Positions 46,801-60,843 of a stretch of DNA of 64,000 nucleotides are shown here, in pieces. The stretch covers positions 37,858,656 through 37,922,655 of the forward strand of contig OW388291.1 of NCBI GenBank assembly GCA_936450465.1. The letters run 5' to 3'. The position numbers were made by a program, and so were the translations under genes. The DNA comes from Gibbula magus (lineage: Eukaryota; Mollusca; Gastropoda; Trochida; Trochidae). The notes beneath the pieces were generated by a model, which worked only from the letters and a program-made list of their open reading frames with translations, was not told where the DNA came from and searched no databases. Within the stretch, counting starts at the first letter, position 1. Each line of letters opens with the position of its first letter.

Positions 46801-47116
46801 TTGACGTTTACCATGTGATGTAAAATTTGTAAACAGACCACCAATTAACACAAAAATTATATCAGCAGGTGTCCCAACAATATAATGCAAAATGTGTTTT
46901 GTATCATTTTTCAATGTACATGTGGACAATAAAATTACAATAGGTACCCAATTTCTCCTCAATTGCTTTAGAAATTTCTTTCATTCAGTAAAATAATTGT
47001 TAATTAGTTGTGGTAAAAAATAGGCCAAATACCGGTATATTTCCAATTAAATATGACATATTGAGGATATGCTGGACTACAATAACTGAATCGATCTACA
47101 CTGAAACAACATGATT
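43802..47116. other. No gene recognised
   Basis: AT-rich. An open frame at 44555-44761 (+) and one at 46774-46962 (-) have no recognisable motif. TTATTTAACATTWCAACTCC occurs twice in tandem near 46520-46565. Confidence 0.4.
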
Positions 47117-47312
47117 AAAATGTCCGTATTTAACTGTAAACATCAAATGGAATGTTAGGCACTAATGGTAAATGTTCACTTTAGCTTAATGGTCAAGTGT
47201 AATCCTTCTCCAAAACAGCCTTGGATTGCAACAAATGCAATAAACATTATACACAAGGGTTGAAAATGGAAAAATTCGGTACTGTTACATTACATATTAA
47301 GTAGTTTGAAAA
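47117..47312 (+). repeat. 196-bp dispersed duplication, copy 1
   Basis: Near-collinear with 49295-49490. Shared strings include GGCACTAATGGTAAATGTTC, ACTTTAGCTTAATGG, CATTATACACAAGGG, TGAAAATGGAAAAATT and AAGTAGTTTGAAAA. About 85% identity by eye, equal length. Confidence 0.85.
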
Positions 47313-49294
47313 TGAAGAATTTGATCATCCATATCTCCTTGTCTTCTTTATACTACCAACTTCTAAAACTCAAACAGTTCATATTGATGATGTCCATTTT
47401 CTCAATTAATCAGTTTTTCATGACTGACAAATTGTAAACAATATCCATCTTTTCTTTTGATACAATATTCCTTATGAAAGGATGACTGAATGAATAAATT
47501 TCAATACCAGACTAAAGTCTTTATGATTACTCTACTTCCATCCTTATGGTAATATTTTTAATACTTTCAGTTCTCTGTGTATTCTCTTTATCTAGACTTG
47601 CTGAGAAATGATCTAGACTGTATTGAAGGCTCTTATTCATTACACAGTCATGGGGCAGGACTATTCCATACTTCAGCCAACACATATGAGATTTCTGAAT
47701 GCTGTTTTTTTTTTTTTTTTTATTGTAACCTCAAATTGATATAATGTGCACTACAGCATGTGACACTTAAATAAAATAATGTTCTTCTGATTCTTCTTCA
47801 TTCTTCAGGATTCCATTTTATGTAGTAAAGACAGGTCAAGAAAAATGAGAACAATGAAGCCTATGAGAGTAAACAACTGATTTCACCTTGGAGGTTACAA
47901 ACACATTGTTGTCTTCAAACTAACAGACTGTTGTCCCTTCCCAAAAGCCACTGGTTCAAAAAGGTTCTTGCACTCCAGATTCCCTGAAAACCATTTATCA
48001 TACTAAAGCTAATTGGCACAGTTTTCAACAAGATACCATCTCGAAAATTCAAGGATTGTTAATGGTTTGTAAGGGGTACAAAAGAGATAAAAGTTTTAAG
48101 CCAAAATTGAAGGATGAAACTTGTGATGGATATGTTTCAAAATAACGTTGAACTCATTTACAGTTGACGGATCTGATTTCCATTTGACAGCTTTGATGTT
48201 ATAAGCCCCATAGACGTAATGCAATGTAACAAGAAATCGTTTTCTCTTGACTAGGAAACAGAAGATATTTGTGAATGATGAATGGGAAAATGAGCACACA
48301 AAATATCATTTTCAAAATATTTGATTATTTATTTCCACATGAAATCTGATGTCTTAGAGGAAGACCACATTCTAATACAATTTTCATGATCATTGCCTAT
48401 TTATCACATTGGTTACTGATAATGAAGAATGGAATAACCATTTGAAAGATAAGCAATCAAAGCAAAATTCCAACTTAATCAGGACATTCCAGGGAAAGTA
48501 TGACACAAATATTTTTACATCATTTCAGAAAAAGGTATCAATAATGAAACAATTGGTCTGGTAATCATTGAATAATGATCACATATCACATATCACGTAT
48601 CACGTATTCAAAGTTTTTAAATCAATATTCATTTTTTTTTTCATCTGGAAATAATTCGGTTACTTAAAAAGTGATTTAAATAAAACAAATAGTTTGCTTT
48701 TTATGACTGGCTGGTTTGAATGATTTGAATTGGTAGCATTTAATTTATTTCACAGTCCATTCACAATTCTGAATCAAAGGATCATTTAAAGTTTCCTTAG
48801 ACATTATCAACATATGATTGGGACATTCATTGTTGCAATGAAATTCAAAGGGATATCCCTATTTGTTTGTTTGCTCATTGGAGTAACATGAACATCCCAT
48901 GCAACCGTTTTGAATGTACTGTTTTAAATAAAGCCTTTACTTTCCTCTCAAATTTCCTTCCCTTCTTGTTGTATGGTCCCTTTAACAAGACAATGAAACG
49001 CTGAGAGATTGAGAAAGAGATTAGGGATTTTTTTGAATTTGCTACCTGAATGTCACTTCTTGACAATTTAGATGTTGGGAAGATGAGGACATACAAGTTC
49101 TAAAGTTACAGTATCTACACCAGTTTTATGGATGGTCATTATTTTAAGGGATTGTTGGTAACTGCACTGAATCTTTGCTTCTCATTACAATAAAAGTTGT
49201 AGATCCATGAACTTGTTTGTCCTCCTGTTGTAACAATTCAAAGTACTAATGACCATTTCAACTAAGAAAATGACATTATGGGAAATTGTATCCC
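47313..49294. other. No gene recognised; poly-T tract
   Basis: Holds a 17-T run at 47705-47721 and TATCACATATCACGTATCAC at 48585-48605 (short tandem repeat). GGTCCCTTTAA at 48976-48986 recalls the TTAA element ends. No supportable gene. Confidence 0.4.
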
Positions 49295-49490
49295 AAATGT
49301 CCGTACTTTACTGCAAACATCAAATGTAACGTTGGGCACTAATGGTAAATGTTCACTTTAGCTTAATGGCAAAGTTTATTACTTCACCAAAACAGACTTG
49401 GATTGGAAGAAATGCAATATACATTATACACAAGGGGTGAAAATGGAAAAATTGAGTACTCTTACATTAAATGATAAGTAGTTTGAAAAG
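49295..49490 (+). repeat. 196-bp dispersed duplication, copy 2
   Basis: Partner of 47117-47312, same orientation, 2.18 kb downstream. Confidence 0.85.
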
Positions 49491-52400
49491 TTTTTAAAAA
49501 AATTGATGAACTTTCTGCAACTCTGAATCTAAAAAGTTGAGAAAACATTCTCATGACGCTAAATCCTTATTGCACCATTATTTATAAAAGGTACACAATT
49601 TCACTAACCTAAAAAACAGATGTTCAACAACAAGAGAACGGGGTGACAAAATTTTTGATGAGCTTTATAGTTAAGAGTTTCTGTAAATACCACAAATTCA
49701 ACACAAGTTACTTGAAAAAATATATAAAGATGAAAAATGATCCATCATCACATTTCACCTTTAAACTTTCAATCATATTCATTAGGGCCAACTCTCAAAA
49801 GAAAGATATCACCATATTTTACAAGGCTTCTGCATTTCCCGAATGGCGAGAGAAAAGATCAGCTAATGGTCTTTTCAGGACTTGGATGACGATCAATGAC
49901 AATCAGAAACTCAGCATGTAGTGTTCATGTTTCGTTAGTCTCTATTGCACAGCATTCTTAACGGATTAGACTGACAGTCCATTTAACTCTGGAGAGAAAA
50001 CACGCAATTCTCATTCCAGCGAGCATCAAATCTGGACATGACATGACAGCTTGCACATCCTCTCCTCTGATTAGCAACTCACCTGGAGATGATAATCACC
50101 CAACTGACAACTCCTCCACAGCCGTCAATTACTTCATTCTTATAGCTTAATCTAGCCACTGTATTTTCAGCAAATTTTAATGCCAACCTATCATAAAAAT
50201 GACAAACTTCCGAATGCAGATTTCAACTTAAAAATGTCCATTTAATTTTTTGACTTTTTACCATGAAGATGCAATCCCGAATTTTTAAGATTTCATATTT
50301 TCAGAACATGCGATAATAAATTTGCAATTGCAAATGAGGTTATCAAACTTTTGAAAAAATATTAATAGTATTTTCTGACGTCATAGAAATGCAATTCCTA
50401 AAGCTGAAATAACTCTTTAAATGTTCAGTTTACTTTCAAGACATCCTTTTGATATCTGTACTTAATATTCAGGAAATTCTTTACTCTACTAATACTTTAC
50501 TATAGAAACATAATAATAAAACCAGAGGCATGAAACAACACATGATTATTTTCATGCTCAACATCTTCACAGCAACAACAGAACCATTTCTGCAGGGACA
50601 GGATCTCTCATAATTAATTTTCAAACATCTTCATAGCAAGTTCAGAAACAATGATCAATGAGAGCAAGTGAGAAATATTCAAATGGAAACCAATCGGTCA
50701 TCCAATATTGTCAGGAATCACACCGCAAGGACTTGCCACTGTATCAAAGTATGGGAGGTTGGCTGGCTGATTTTAATAATTGTCCATTTCTTGTGTGGTT
50801 AGCAATGATAGATGCATTAAGCACCACAAGCACGAGAGGAGTGTCCATGGACCCTTTAGAATTTCTCCTGTTCATACAGCGCGACATTCATTAGGCTATC
50901 AGGCACACAATGCAACAAGAACAGGCTAAGTGTTAGCAATTATGCCTCTGTTCTTTAGCAATCAAACTGAGGTCATTACCAATGGTTCTGCTTAATGATA
51001 ATGTGAATTTCTAAATTAAGATTCATTGGTAAGAACTTAGTAATCGTTTTATTTGAAGATGATGTCAATTTGCAAGGTGCTACTAGATTCATTGGTGATG
51101 AAAATAGCAATGGTTTTACTCCTAGATAATAGGGAGAGAAAGTAAGTATCAGATTATTTATTGACACCATTAGCCAAAGGTTATAGTAAGTCATAATGTT
51201 AAATATAAAAAGCGGTAAAATATTCATTATTGATATCACTACCAAAATTTGTGCTTAATGTTCACTTACACATTTTAATTTAGTCATCTTTGTGATGGTT
51301 CTGGTAATACCAAAAGTGATATATATATTGACCATTGAGTTTTACTTTAAGACATTTTAGGATTTTGGTTGTCTGAAATTGACTTGAGAATTTTATTTTA
51401 TGGTCAAGCTTACTGATCATATACGATTGTAAAATATGTTGAGGTACCATAACATTAATGTCTACACTATGAGGTCTCACACTGTCACCAATCAAGACAA
51501 ATAACAAACATGAATATGGGCGTTTTATCGTTGTGATCAACCCATATATCTTATTATGAAATCAAAGTACATTTTCTTGACATGCCCTGTGCTTCATTGC
51601 ACTAGTGAAGATGTCAAATCAAACAAGACTTACATCAAAATCGGTTTCACATCAGACTTTGGTATTCATTTTTAAAGAAATATTAAGTAAAGAAAATGTT
51701 GAATATCCCTTGACATTCAAGACGTGCTTGATCAATACAAGGTGTTTAATGATGTGTACAGTTGACATTTCTCATCCTGCAGAAAAATTTAAGAAGCTTA
51801 CTTTAATTTACAGGAATTCACAAATGTTGATTTTCACAAAATCAACTAATCAGATGACAGGATCTGATTGTAAATTAACTTAATCACTTTTTGAAATTAA
51901 TCTTAAAAGAACATACATCCTCTGAAATCAATAGTGATCAGCTGAAAATGCCCTACGTCACAAAGTTCTCTTATCTAAGTCTTAAAAACGGTATAAATTC
52001 AAACACAAGAACTCTAAATGTAACGTTTTTAAAACAAATCTAAATGAACTCCATAGGTTTCTAAAATAAAATTCCTATGTATATACATCCTCTATTAGTT
52101 GTTTAGTTGCTATATTTTAAATTAAAAATTTCTGTCTTAGAGTATGAAGGAATAAAAATTATGCCTATTTTAAATATCAACATTAAAAATATTAACTTCA
52201 ATTTCAAAACTAGGCTCAAATGTTAAGATCATTTTCTTCAATATTATTCTTAAAGTTCAGAATTCTACCAATGATTATAATGAATAAACTGTTGAAAGAT
52301 ACAGATCTTGCTTAACGTGGTGTACTATTTAGAGATTTTCTTTTAGCTATCACATTGGATAAAGATAGCCAAATGTTGAGTTTGTCTTTCGCTAAAAAAT

Positions 52401-53045
52401 TAACCAATTCAGTTACAGTGATAAATTCTGATTAACGCTCTGGCTTTCATTCACAGCAGTGACCCCCAAAGTCCCAACATTAATACCAGAGCTATTGAAC
52501 ACACTAAAGTAATACTTCTTTGCTCTCCCCAAATTTTCTAGTTCAAATATTAAAATTTGAAATATTTGTTTCATTTCTTTAATCACAGAATACACCACTT
52601 CAGTGTCCAAACCATTTCTATATTGACTTTATAAACCTTATTTCCTCTAATAAACGCCAGTCTCCAAGTAACACTGAGGGGTAAAGTTCATATTTATTGT
52701 TCAATGTAGTGTCATTTTAACAATTGTTTAAGACATTTGTACTTTGAATAACATTTTTTCAAGAATTTTAAAGTGACAGCATGAAATTTAAACATGATTA
52801 ACAATTCTGGAACCAATGACATTCATCCAACTTGTTCATCAACTGAAAGTAGCATTAAAGACCTATGGGCTCTAGGTATCATCAACATCTCTATATAAAA
52901 CTTTGACAAAGTCTCCTAAGGCCAACTTAACGACCCTATCTGCTCAGACAGCATCAGCACTTGCTATCAAGGTGTGGGCCCTGTGTCAAGATCAGTGATA
53001 CTGTCACTCAGAGTCTAACACACAGATAACCATTATGTCCTGAGC
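49491..53045. other. No gene recognised
   Basis: AT-rich. A loose internal duplication occurs at about 51000-51125 (ATTCATTGGTRA plus AGTAATCGTTTTA / AGCAATGGTTTTA). Open frames at 50658 and 51605 (+) and 50976, 51280 and 52413 (-) have no recognisable motif. Confidence 0.4.
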
Positions 53046-53049
53046 ACAG

Positions 53050-53260
53050 TGGAACAGTTCTTGTTTCTCTACTCTAGTACCCAGTGACAGTTCTTGTCTC
53101 TGTATTGTAGTCCCAGTGAGACAGTTCTTCTGAAGGAGTCAGTTCTGGTTTCTCTTCAGTATTCCACAGCTTAATAGTTTTGGTCTCTCTACTGTGGTCA
53201 AAAGCAATACAGCTCTTGTCTAGTTCATATAGTCAGACTGTTACAAAGTTCCTGTCTTTC
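53050..53260 (+). repeat. Degenerate minisatellite, period about 33-35 bp
   Basis: ACAGTTCTTGTYTCTCTACT-like units start at about 53054, 53087, 53121, 53139, 53174, 53209 and 53241, with a linking GTAGTCCCAGTG word. Looser continuation to about 53560 (AGTCTACAGCAGGAGAG / AGTCTACAGCAAGAAAG). Confidence 0.6.
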
Positions 53261-53559
53261 TTTCTATTAGGAGAGTCCTTTTGTACTACAGGCCACATCC
53301 ATACAGTTGACACTCTCTGTCCTCGGGTCCGCATTGAGGCAGGCCCAGAGCCAGGCCTTGTGTTTTCATTGTAGTCACCAGAAAGAAACTTGTCTTAATA
53401 CAGTCTACAGCAGGAGAGTTTAATTTGTTCACTTTCTGAGTCTGGTGAAAGGTCTTGCCCCTTTAATGATATCTAAGACAAGAACGTCTTGTTTTTTATG
53501 AGTCTACAGCAAGAAAGCTCTTCTCCCAGTACTTTAGTCTAATTTGACTTCTTGTCACT

Positions 53560-56500
53560 CTATTGTGCAAGACAGCAGACAATTATGGACTTGAAATGTT
53601 CATGAATAATTGAGATACTAACTTAAAAGGGTATTGATAACTTCAAAGATGACATTTGACAAAAACAACTTAAAGGCAAAAAGGTGTTTTCACACTTGAT
53701 AATTGTATGTTAGAGGAAGTGACGGATATGCTGGGGACTCAAAGAAATAGATCAAGGACATGCTAAAACATGAAAACACATGATAAGTCATTAATTCAAG
53801 AAATGATTTAGCTTAAATTGATTTATTTTCATTAAATTTAACTTTAAATCTCAGTCTGCTGGTTAGATGAAACTTGAAATGAGATATGGACAGAATATTG
53901 GATATATAAGTTCAGAAGGTATTTCAGATTACTTTGATAATCTTATTTTTATTTCAAACTCATACTAAAGAATGGCTCTTATGTCTTATGTTCCCTTTAG
54001 TGGCACTAAACTGGCAACATTTAAAACATGCACATCTAAAGGTCAGTTGATCTTTTAGTCTGAAGGTTGTACCTTGACAGCATCTTTCAGAAGGAAATTT
54101 GGAGTAGATTCTTTGAAAAGGAGTCATGATTAGTAGCAAGTGTCATCTTCACTTGTCATATGAGTTCAGATGAGCTGGTAAACAATTTCAGAATAAAGGG
54201 CAGATATGTAGTATCAGTAAAAAGAGTTGTTAGATCCATTTTCAACACGACTATCATACTTGTAAGTGGTATTCTTAAGAAATGGGAATTTAAAGTGGCT
54301 TTTCCTTCATAATAGGGAGTCTCATTGTGAATGCAGTATGTGGGAGTGTAGTAGAAGATCTCACCACAACTTGACTTAATCCTAACAAGAGTCCAGCATC
54401 TGGGTCCACTACGATACGGATGTCTGGTCCAATTTAAATGAAAGACTCATGTTGGTTTTGGAGTATAGGACAATTCCTAAATAATTTGAAGCCATAAAGT
54501 CACCCAGAACTTTTGCATGTAGGTGTGTTTGTCCATGTTGTTCAAACTTCAGACAAACCTTTCGTAGTTGAGAGATGCCTGCAACTGACTCCAGACATCC
54601 TGTCATTAAGAAAGTAATTACTTGTAATGCCCAAGAACACACTTACATGGAGCAAGCTAGAATTACATCATCCATGCTAAATTCATGGTTCTATCTGAAA
54701 TTACCACTTGATCTATCTCCTGGAGATATTTTTGCAGTAAGTCAACAGAAATTATTTGAAATGAAAATCTGAAAGCAAAGCCATGTCAATATCGGCACCA
54801 GCCAAATTCCAGTTCACAGGAAGTACGGCGCATTTACACAGACATAAAACAGATTTGAAATGTTCAGAATGGTAAACCAGTGGATTGGCAATCTCATATA
54901 AAGAGTTTGTGAGGTAATTGTGAAACTTTGGGAACAACTTCACTTATTATTCAATATGTCAATCAATAAGATACATGAATAATTGATATATTAGCGTTAC
55001 AATTTTACTTTATAATGGAGGCTTTACAAAATTGGTTTTTGATGCAATGGGTTCTTGATTCAATCAACTACCAAATTTGGAGAGAAAAGGATCAGTTTCA
55101 AATAAAGAATGGTATTAGTCTAGGAATATGAATACATATGATAACAAAAATACTCGTCAAAATTGTCACTTCAACTTTAGATACTATCTGAGAAGGGACG
55201 GGTAACAATTTCTTCTTAAAAATATTGAAAAATATTCTTTCAAATAATTTAAATGTTAAAGGTTCACAAACATAGAAAAAAGTATCAAATTTTATTTTAA
55301 AAGATAACCAAATATGAAAAGAAAGCAGTCAACAACATATATTCCATCAGTAAAAAGGTTGACAATAAAGCTTTTTTCTTAAATATATTTTAAAATTAAG
55401 ATTAAAATTTTCTGAAACTCTGAGACCAAATAAATATAATTTTAAATTTAAAAACACAAAACTTTTTTGGGAGTTGGTAGACATCTTTCAAAATCTCATT
55501 GTACAATATACAAACACTCAATGATCAAATCGAAACAGGGTTGTGAAATTATTTTGAAAAAGAAAATTATTCCTTTTTATAACTTGTATGACCAAATGCC
55601 ATCCAAATGTTGTGTTTGATGTCCCTGTGAGGATTAACATTCATCCCACAAGAAAATAAAACTAACCATAACTGACATTTTTATAATGTGTAGCCATGGT
55701 GTCTGCTTTGCTTCTATAAGGCAATACACAATCATCAAACTTTTCCTCTACTCAAACTTACAATCAAAAAGCGTAAATTTGATATCTTACACACCAACAA
55801 ATTGCTCAATAGCTTCGTTTCCCAGACAAAAACCAGTTTAAAACTTTGTAACTTTTTTATGATTCTGACATGATTTATTGCTTCAATCTAGGAAACTAAA
55901 AAAAAATTGAAATTATTAAAATAATTCAGGATACAGTTTTAGATGTAATTAGATTAGTTTTTAGTTTTTATTCCCCCCAAAAAAGAATAAATATCTGATG
56001 CAAACCATTAACTCTGTTCGACAAAAATAAAGATGGTAATAAGAGCGTTTTGTGTACACAAACAAAATCTCATTTACGATATCTTACATAGAGAAAAATC
56101 TCCTGCATAATGAGATCCAATTCTGATTGACAATTAGTTTTCCGAAGATTATCTTAGAGAGAGGTTGATGGAATTAATAGTCTATATCCCAGATAAACAG
56201 AGTCATTAGTCGGTTGCCTGCAGTCAATCAAAGGTAACAATGGATCCATGGGGATTCATGCTCACTGTATTTGAAAGTACTGAGCTGTGAGTAAGGTGTG
56301 CGCTGATTGCTCTTTGGGAACGATGGCTGGACATGCAGGGGAATGGTCTCTTCATGACAATAGTGACTGCACATGCACATGATACATGAATCATGACATG
56401 CATCTAGAGACCATGTCTTTCTGAAGTCATGGGGCACATGAGGTCTTACATGTCAACAGGGACAGTACATGTGCTTTCAGACCTGTTTGAATATGGCATG

Positions 56501-59500
56501 ATCAAAGAGATGTGATTCTAAATTAAAACAGCAGAAGAAGTGACAAAGCTGTGATTTAAAATAACTGACTGACCTGATACTGGATTTATTAAGATCTCTC
56601 AGTGCTGAGAGAATCATAAACCAATGATGTACATTACTAAAAGCTATCTTAGCACTATGAGTGTTTTGAAAAACTTAGCCCAGGTCTGTGAGCTCAATAT
56701 GAGTGACACTGCATGCTGCAACCACAACAAGAGACTTGAGTTTTGATTCATAGAGGTGCTTCGTTTTAGTATTGCATTAAGTCGACTTTAATGAGCAATA
56801 GTAAGCTAAGATCTTCCTGACATGGCAGCATGATGATCTGATGAATGAACATTGGATATGCAGTGACCATCACCTCTCTCTCATTGAGGTGTGATCTAAC
56901 ATGGATTGCTGCATGTTGATGACACCATCCAGCAGGCCTTTATTGAATGAACCTGGAGATCTGATTGCTTCATGTGAAAGCACACTGGACAATGGACATG
57001 CAGTGACCATGTCTTTGTTGTCCAGAGTCCAAGTTGACCGGTGATTCCATGTTGACCAATTCTCAGGCTGACCTGCTGCCACTGTCCCCATCTTCAGATT
57101 GAGTGAAGAAGCAGCATGCAGCGGGCTTAGCACTCTTGATTAGGACACAGCATGCATGGCCAATAGAGTTGACAACTTTCCCGATTGAGCGCAGGGGCTG
57201 GACAATGGTGTGACCACCATCTATTGATTATAAGAATCTCATTCCATCCATTCTACCAGCAAAACAAATTGATCGGCATACAACATGGATAGGTTGCCTT
57301 TGGCACTTAAAAGCTCTGGAATTACTTAGAGTTAGGAAACAGATTCGGTGAGTAAGGTTTAGAGTCTTCTTGAAAATTGTTGTTGAATTACCACAATTAA
57401 TGTGTTTATATTTGACCTTTTGTCCACAAGCTGCCTTTGGATTCAAATTGGACTGTTCCTCCTCAAGCAGCTTTTCCTTAGTTCAGAAGTGGGAGTCAAA
57501 AGTTCAACCTTCTAGAAATTAAAAAAAAATATTTACTAGTCATTTTGTATATAGGCTAGGCATGAATATCTATGAAATAATTGTAAACTGTTAAACAAAA
57601 TTTAATATCTATTTTTCTAGATCGTTCAATCATAATCGAGAGCATGTATTGTAGAAAGGTAATCTGGCATCCTGTGCACTTACCTCAGACCAAAGACCTA
57701 GCTAGTATATCTATACTTGTACTACTTCATTTTTCTTTTTCTGAAAAATGCTTTTACAATGCTACATCCAAACATTGAAGATGAAGATGAAAAGTAACAA
57801 CTATTGATAAAATCCTTTGATAAAATGTTCAAAGTAATACAATGTAGAGTATAAAAGATCTCTTCCATCACTTGTATCAAAAGATATCAAAGAAAGATAG
57901 AAAAACAAACATTTTATGAAAATGATTATTTTGTTAACAAATAATAACTTATAATCTATATATAACATTGTTGCCACAAAGACAGTACATTAACACTTAG
58001 AATAAAATAAATGATGCATTTACTTTGCTGACGGTTACTATTCTGAAGAAACAATATGAATCTTAAAAAGAATATATATACATGAATACATATGTGTTGT
58101 ATCAATAAGTTCTATTTCTTTTAAATCACTCATGAACGGTAATTACCTTCTAAATATAGGAGTAAAATGGTCAGAAAGAAAACATATTATTCAATGGACT
58201 ACAACTTAAAATTTACTGAAAATAATGACATGGCACAGGGACATCATTTGACGTAAAACTTACAGAATATGTTTTCTTTTAATTCCTTTTCCCTTGGCCA
58301 TCATTAAAGGAATTAAAAGCCCCAAAGATATACCATAAAGCTTATTCCCGTTCATTTCACAAACACTGTCACCGTTCTACAGTCCCTTTAACATGCAGTT
58401 CACATGTTTATTCAATCGGAAATGAAGCAAGAGAGAAAGGTTACCTAAATCCTTAAATAACGCGGTGACCAAAAAACTAGAGTGAGAGATTAAGCAGGTG
58501 TTGGCTTAAGCTGTCACATCACAATTCTCATCAGCCTACTGACTTAAAGAATTAACTTTTCGTGAAAGGTTAATTTCAACTTAAACTACCTTGTTTGTAT
58601 TCCAGGAACTGCCATGCTAGATCAACTTAAGCCACTAGGGTATTCAGCACACTGGGGTGACATACTTTCTGTGATGGGAAAAGTTTTTGTTGTGAAATGA
58701 TTGGTTTAGTCAAATCGTGAGCACCCAACCCAACGAACAATCAAGAATTGTAGAGTATGTTTACAAAAAAAATTGAGATGGAAATAATATTCCTTTTCGA
58801 GGATAAATCACAACATAAATATCAGTTCATGTCATAGTGAATAAGTTCATCATTTCTGTATGTGCCACTCATGATTGACTCTATACGCCTGTTTGGTTAG
58901 GTTGTTTTCAATTCAGACGTTCTTGATGTATTGTAGATTTAGCTTATAGATTTCTTTTACATTCCATTTCCTGATCCTAGTGTTAGTGATTACAATAATA
59001 AACTTAGGGGTCTTTCAACCCACGTTTCATGATTGACGTTTCTTCTTCTCCGAGTTGGACTTGATGAAAAAACCACATCTGAAAGCCTCTCTATGTTGAC
59101 ATGAAGCTGACAGTGACCATAATGTGAAGACAGACAAACAGTATTCTTTGGTCAGTTCCTAAAAGCAAATAACATTCAAGGATCATAAAAGACTTGAATC
59201 CGACGGAAACGAAATAAGACCAATTTGGAATTAAAAATAGGATGAAGTCACCAACAACATATGAAGTTATCCGTTGAAGGAGCAGAATAAGTTACTGTTT
59301 ATGCTTCTTTCATAACTTCATTACTGTACATTATTTTCCATACGAAGTGCAGTAGTGTCCCGTTAACCAATCCATCTTCAGATTTATAATTAGTTCTGTA
59401 GCCAGTTTAATCAACAGCTTTGGTATGTTATCATCGCAAGGTATTTAATACTAGGGACAAGGAGGTCAGTATATAGATCAATGGTTCAGTGGTCACCGCT

Positions 59501-60478
59501 AAACCCTGTAATTCATCAAGTAACAGACTGCAGTAATAACCTTGTGTCAACCACAATCACTCACATAGACAGCCACAAACTCACACAAGATCTAGCAGAT
59601 TCAATATCCCAACAAACGGAGCTACTGATGTCATACTGTCACATGAAAGGGCAGTGCCAAACCTTCAACTGAAACCATAGGATCAGAGAATTAGACCAAT
59701 GGTTTATGTTGCTAGGAATTCACCTCAGCTTAATCTTTCATCTAATAAGTCCATCCAATATACCTTGTTTGAATGTCCAGTTTACTGATGTAATGTTCAG
59801 GCAATTGAATTTGATGAATTGGTGTTGTCTAGGGGTGCTTATTAAAGCCAAGTGTTAACCTATCTAATGACGTTTTAAACCCTCAATCTGACACATATGG
59901 TCATTCTAAAACTGCTTGATACAGATGGCTGGTTAAATCCTCTTAAACTATCAAATTGCTTCAAGCAATCACATTGTAAAGAGATCTAAACAAAGTCAAA
60001 TTCCTTAGAAGTAACGAGAAATTGCTTTAATATTTAGATATTTAACAGCCAAATCTGTTGATGAATCTGTTTGGCACAGTAGAAAAACCTTTTTTATTTC
60101 CATTTCACTTAGGACTCAAAACAACATTGAAGACCTGGGAAGTCTTTTAGAATGTCACGATTGCAAATTTCCGAGAAGAAAAAACAACATGTTGAAGACT
60201 CCTTTTTCCATTATTTTTTTCATAGAATTGTGTCAGTTGTTCTTCAGTTTTCATTTTTCCTATCTACATTGAATTATTTATGAATGTTCTATTTCAGCAT
60301 CGATGCTGTTGAAACATGTTTCCGAACTCAATGCATAAATGATATTCTTCTACACGGAGTACACAAAGGCGAAATGTCAGATCAATTAGCATTTTTGTGT
60401 TATGCTAACAAATGGCAAATGGTGCAATAGTTTCTTGCTTGTTTAACAGTTGAAAAATTTAGTTGAGTCAAAAAGGTT
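53560..60478. other. No gene recognised; presumed upstream region or 5' intron of the GPCR gene
   Basis: AT-rich. 56300-56480 is dense in CATG; GGACATGCAGTGACCAT and GGATATGCAGTGACCAT repeat at about 56853 and 56995. ACAGTCCCTTTAACA at 58380 recalls the TTAA element end. Open frames at 54409, 54575, 54752, 56228, 56870, 57228 and 59481 have no recognisable motif. A first exon of the GPCR gene may lie here but I cannot locate it. Confidence 0.35.
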
Positions 60479-60491
60479 GATTATAGATTGA

Positions 60492-60549
60492 GTGAGCGAG
60501 TGAGTTATTGTTTAACTCCACTTGGGCAGTATCACTGCCATTTGCGGGG
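60492..60549 (-). mobile_element. 5'-truncated SINE insertion with 13-bp target duplication
   Basis: GATTATAGATTGA flanks a 58-bp insert (copies at 60479-60491 and 60550-60562). The insert, read on the minus strand, ends GTGGAGTTAAACAATAACTC and ACTCGCTCAC, the tail type of gastropod SINEs. Only the 3' tail was inserted, as in truncated retroposition. Lies about 0.3 kb before the GPCR coding exon. Confidence 0.75.
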
Positions 60550-60782
60550 GATTATAGATTGATTTCATTACATATATATGAAGAAATCCTATTGGTAGTT
60601 ATGTTTTTTTAATTTCCATTTGTCTTCTTCCAGAGTTAGAAAAGGGTAAATGAAACATCAATGATACAAATTCTCATATTATTCATATCAGGATTCTTTG
60701 TTACATGAAAGTTGTGAACATTGAAAATAACAATATTTGATTTTTTTTATTATATTTCACCCATGTATAAACTGACAATACT

Positions 60783-60796
60783 TTTCTCATTAACAG
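60783..60796 (+). other. Splice acceptor before the GPCR coding exon
   Basis: TTTTCTCATTAACAG followed by GAGCTG, 47 nt upstream of the start codon. A good polypyrimidine-AG site, implying at least one non-coding 5' exon further upstream. Confidence 0.6.
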
Positions 60797-60843
60797 GAGC
60801 TGTGACGATTAACAACTCAAGCTGCGTACATCACTGAAGGATC

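Noticed and set aside
49643..49921. 92-codon plus-strand frame
   Set aside because: No recognised motif, AT-driven composition, no splice context.
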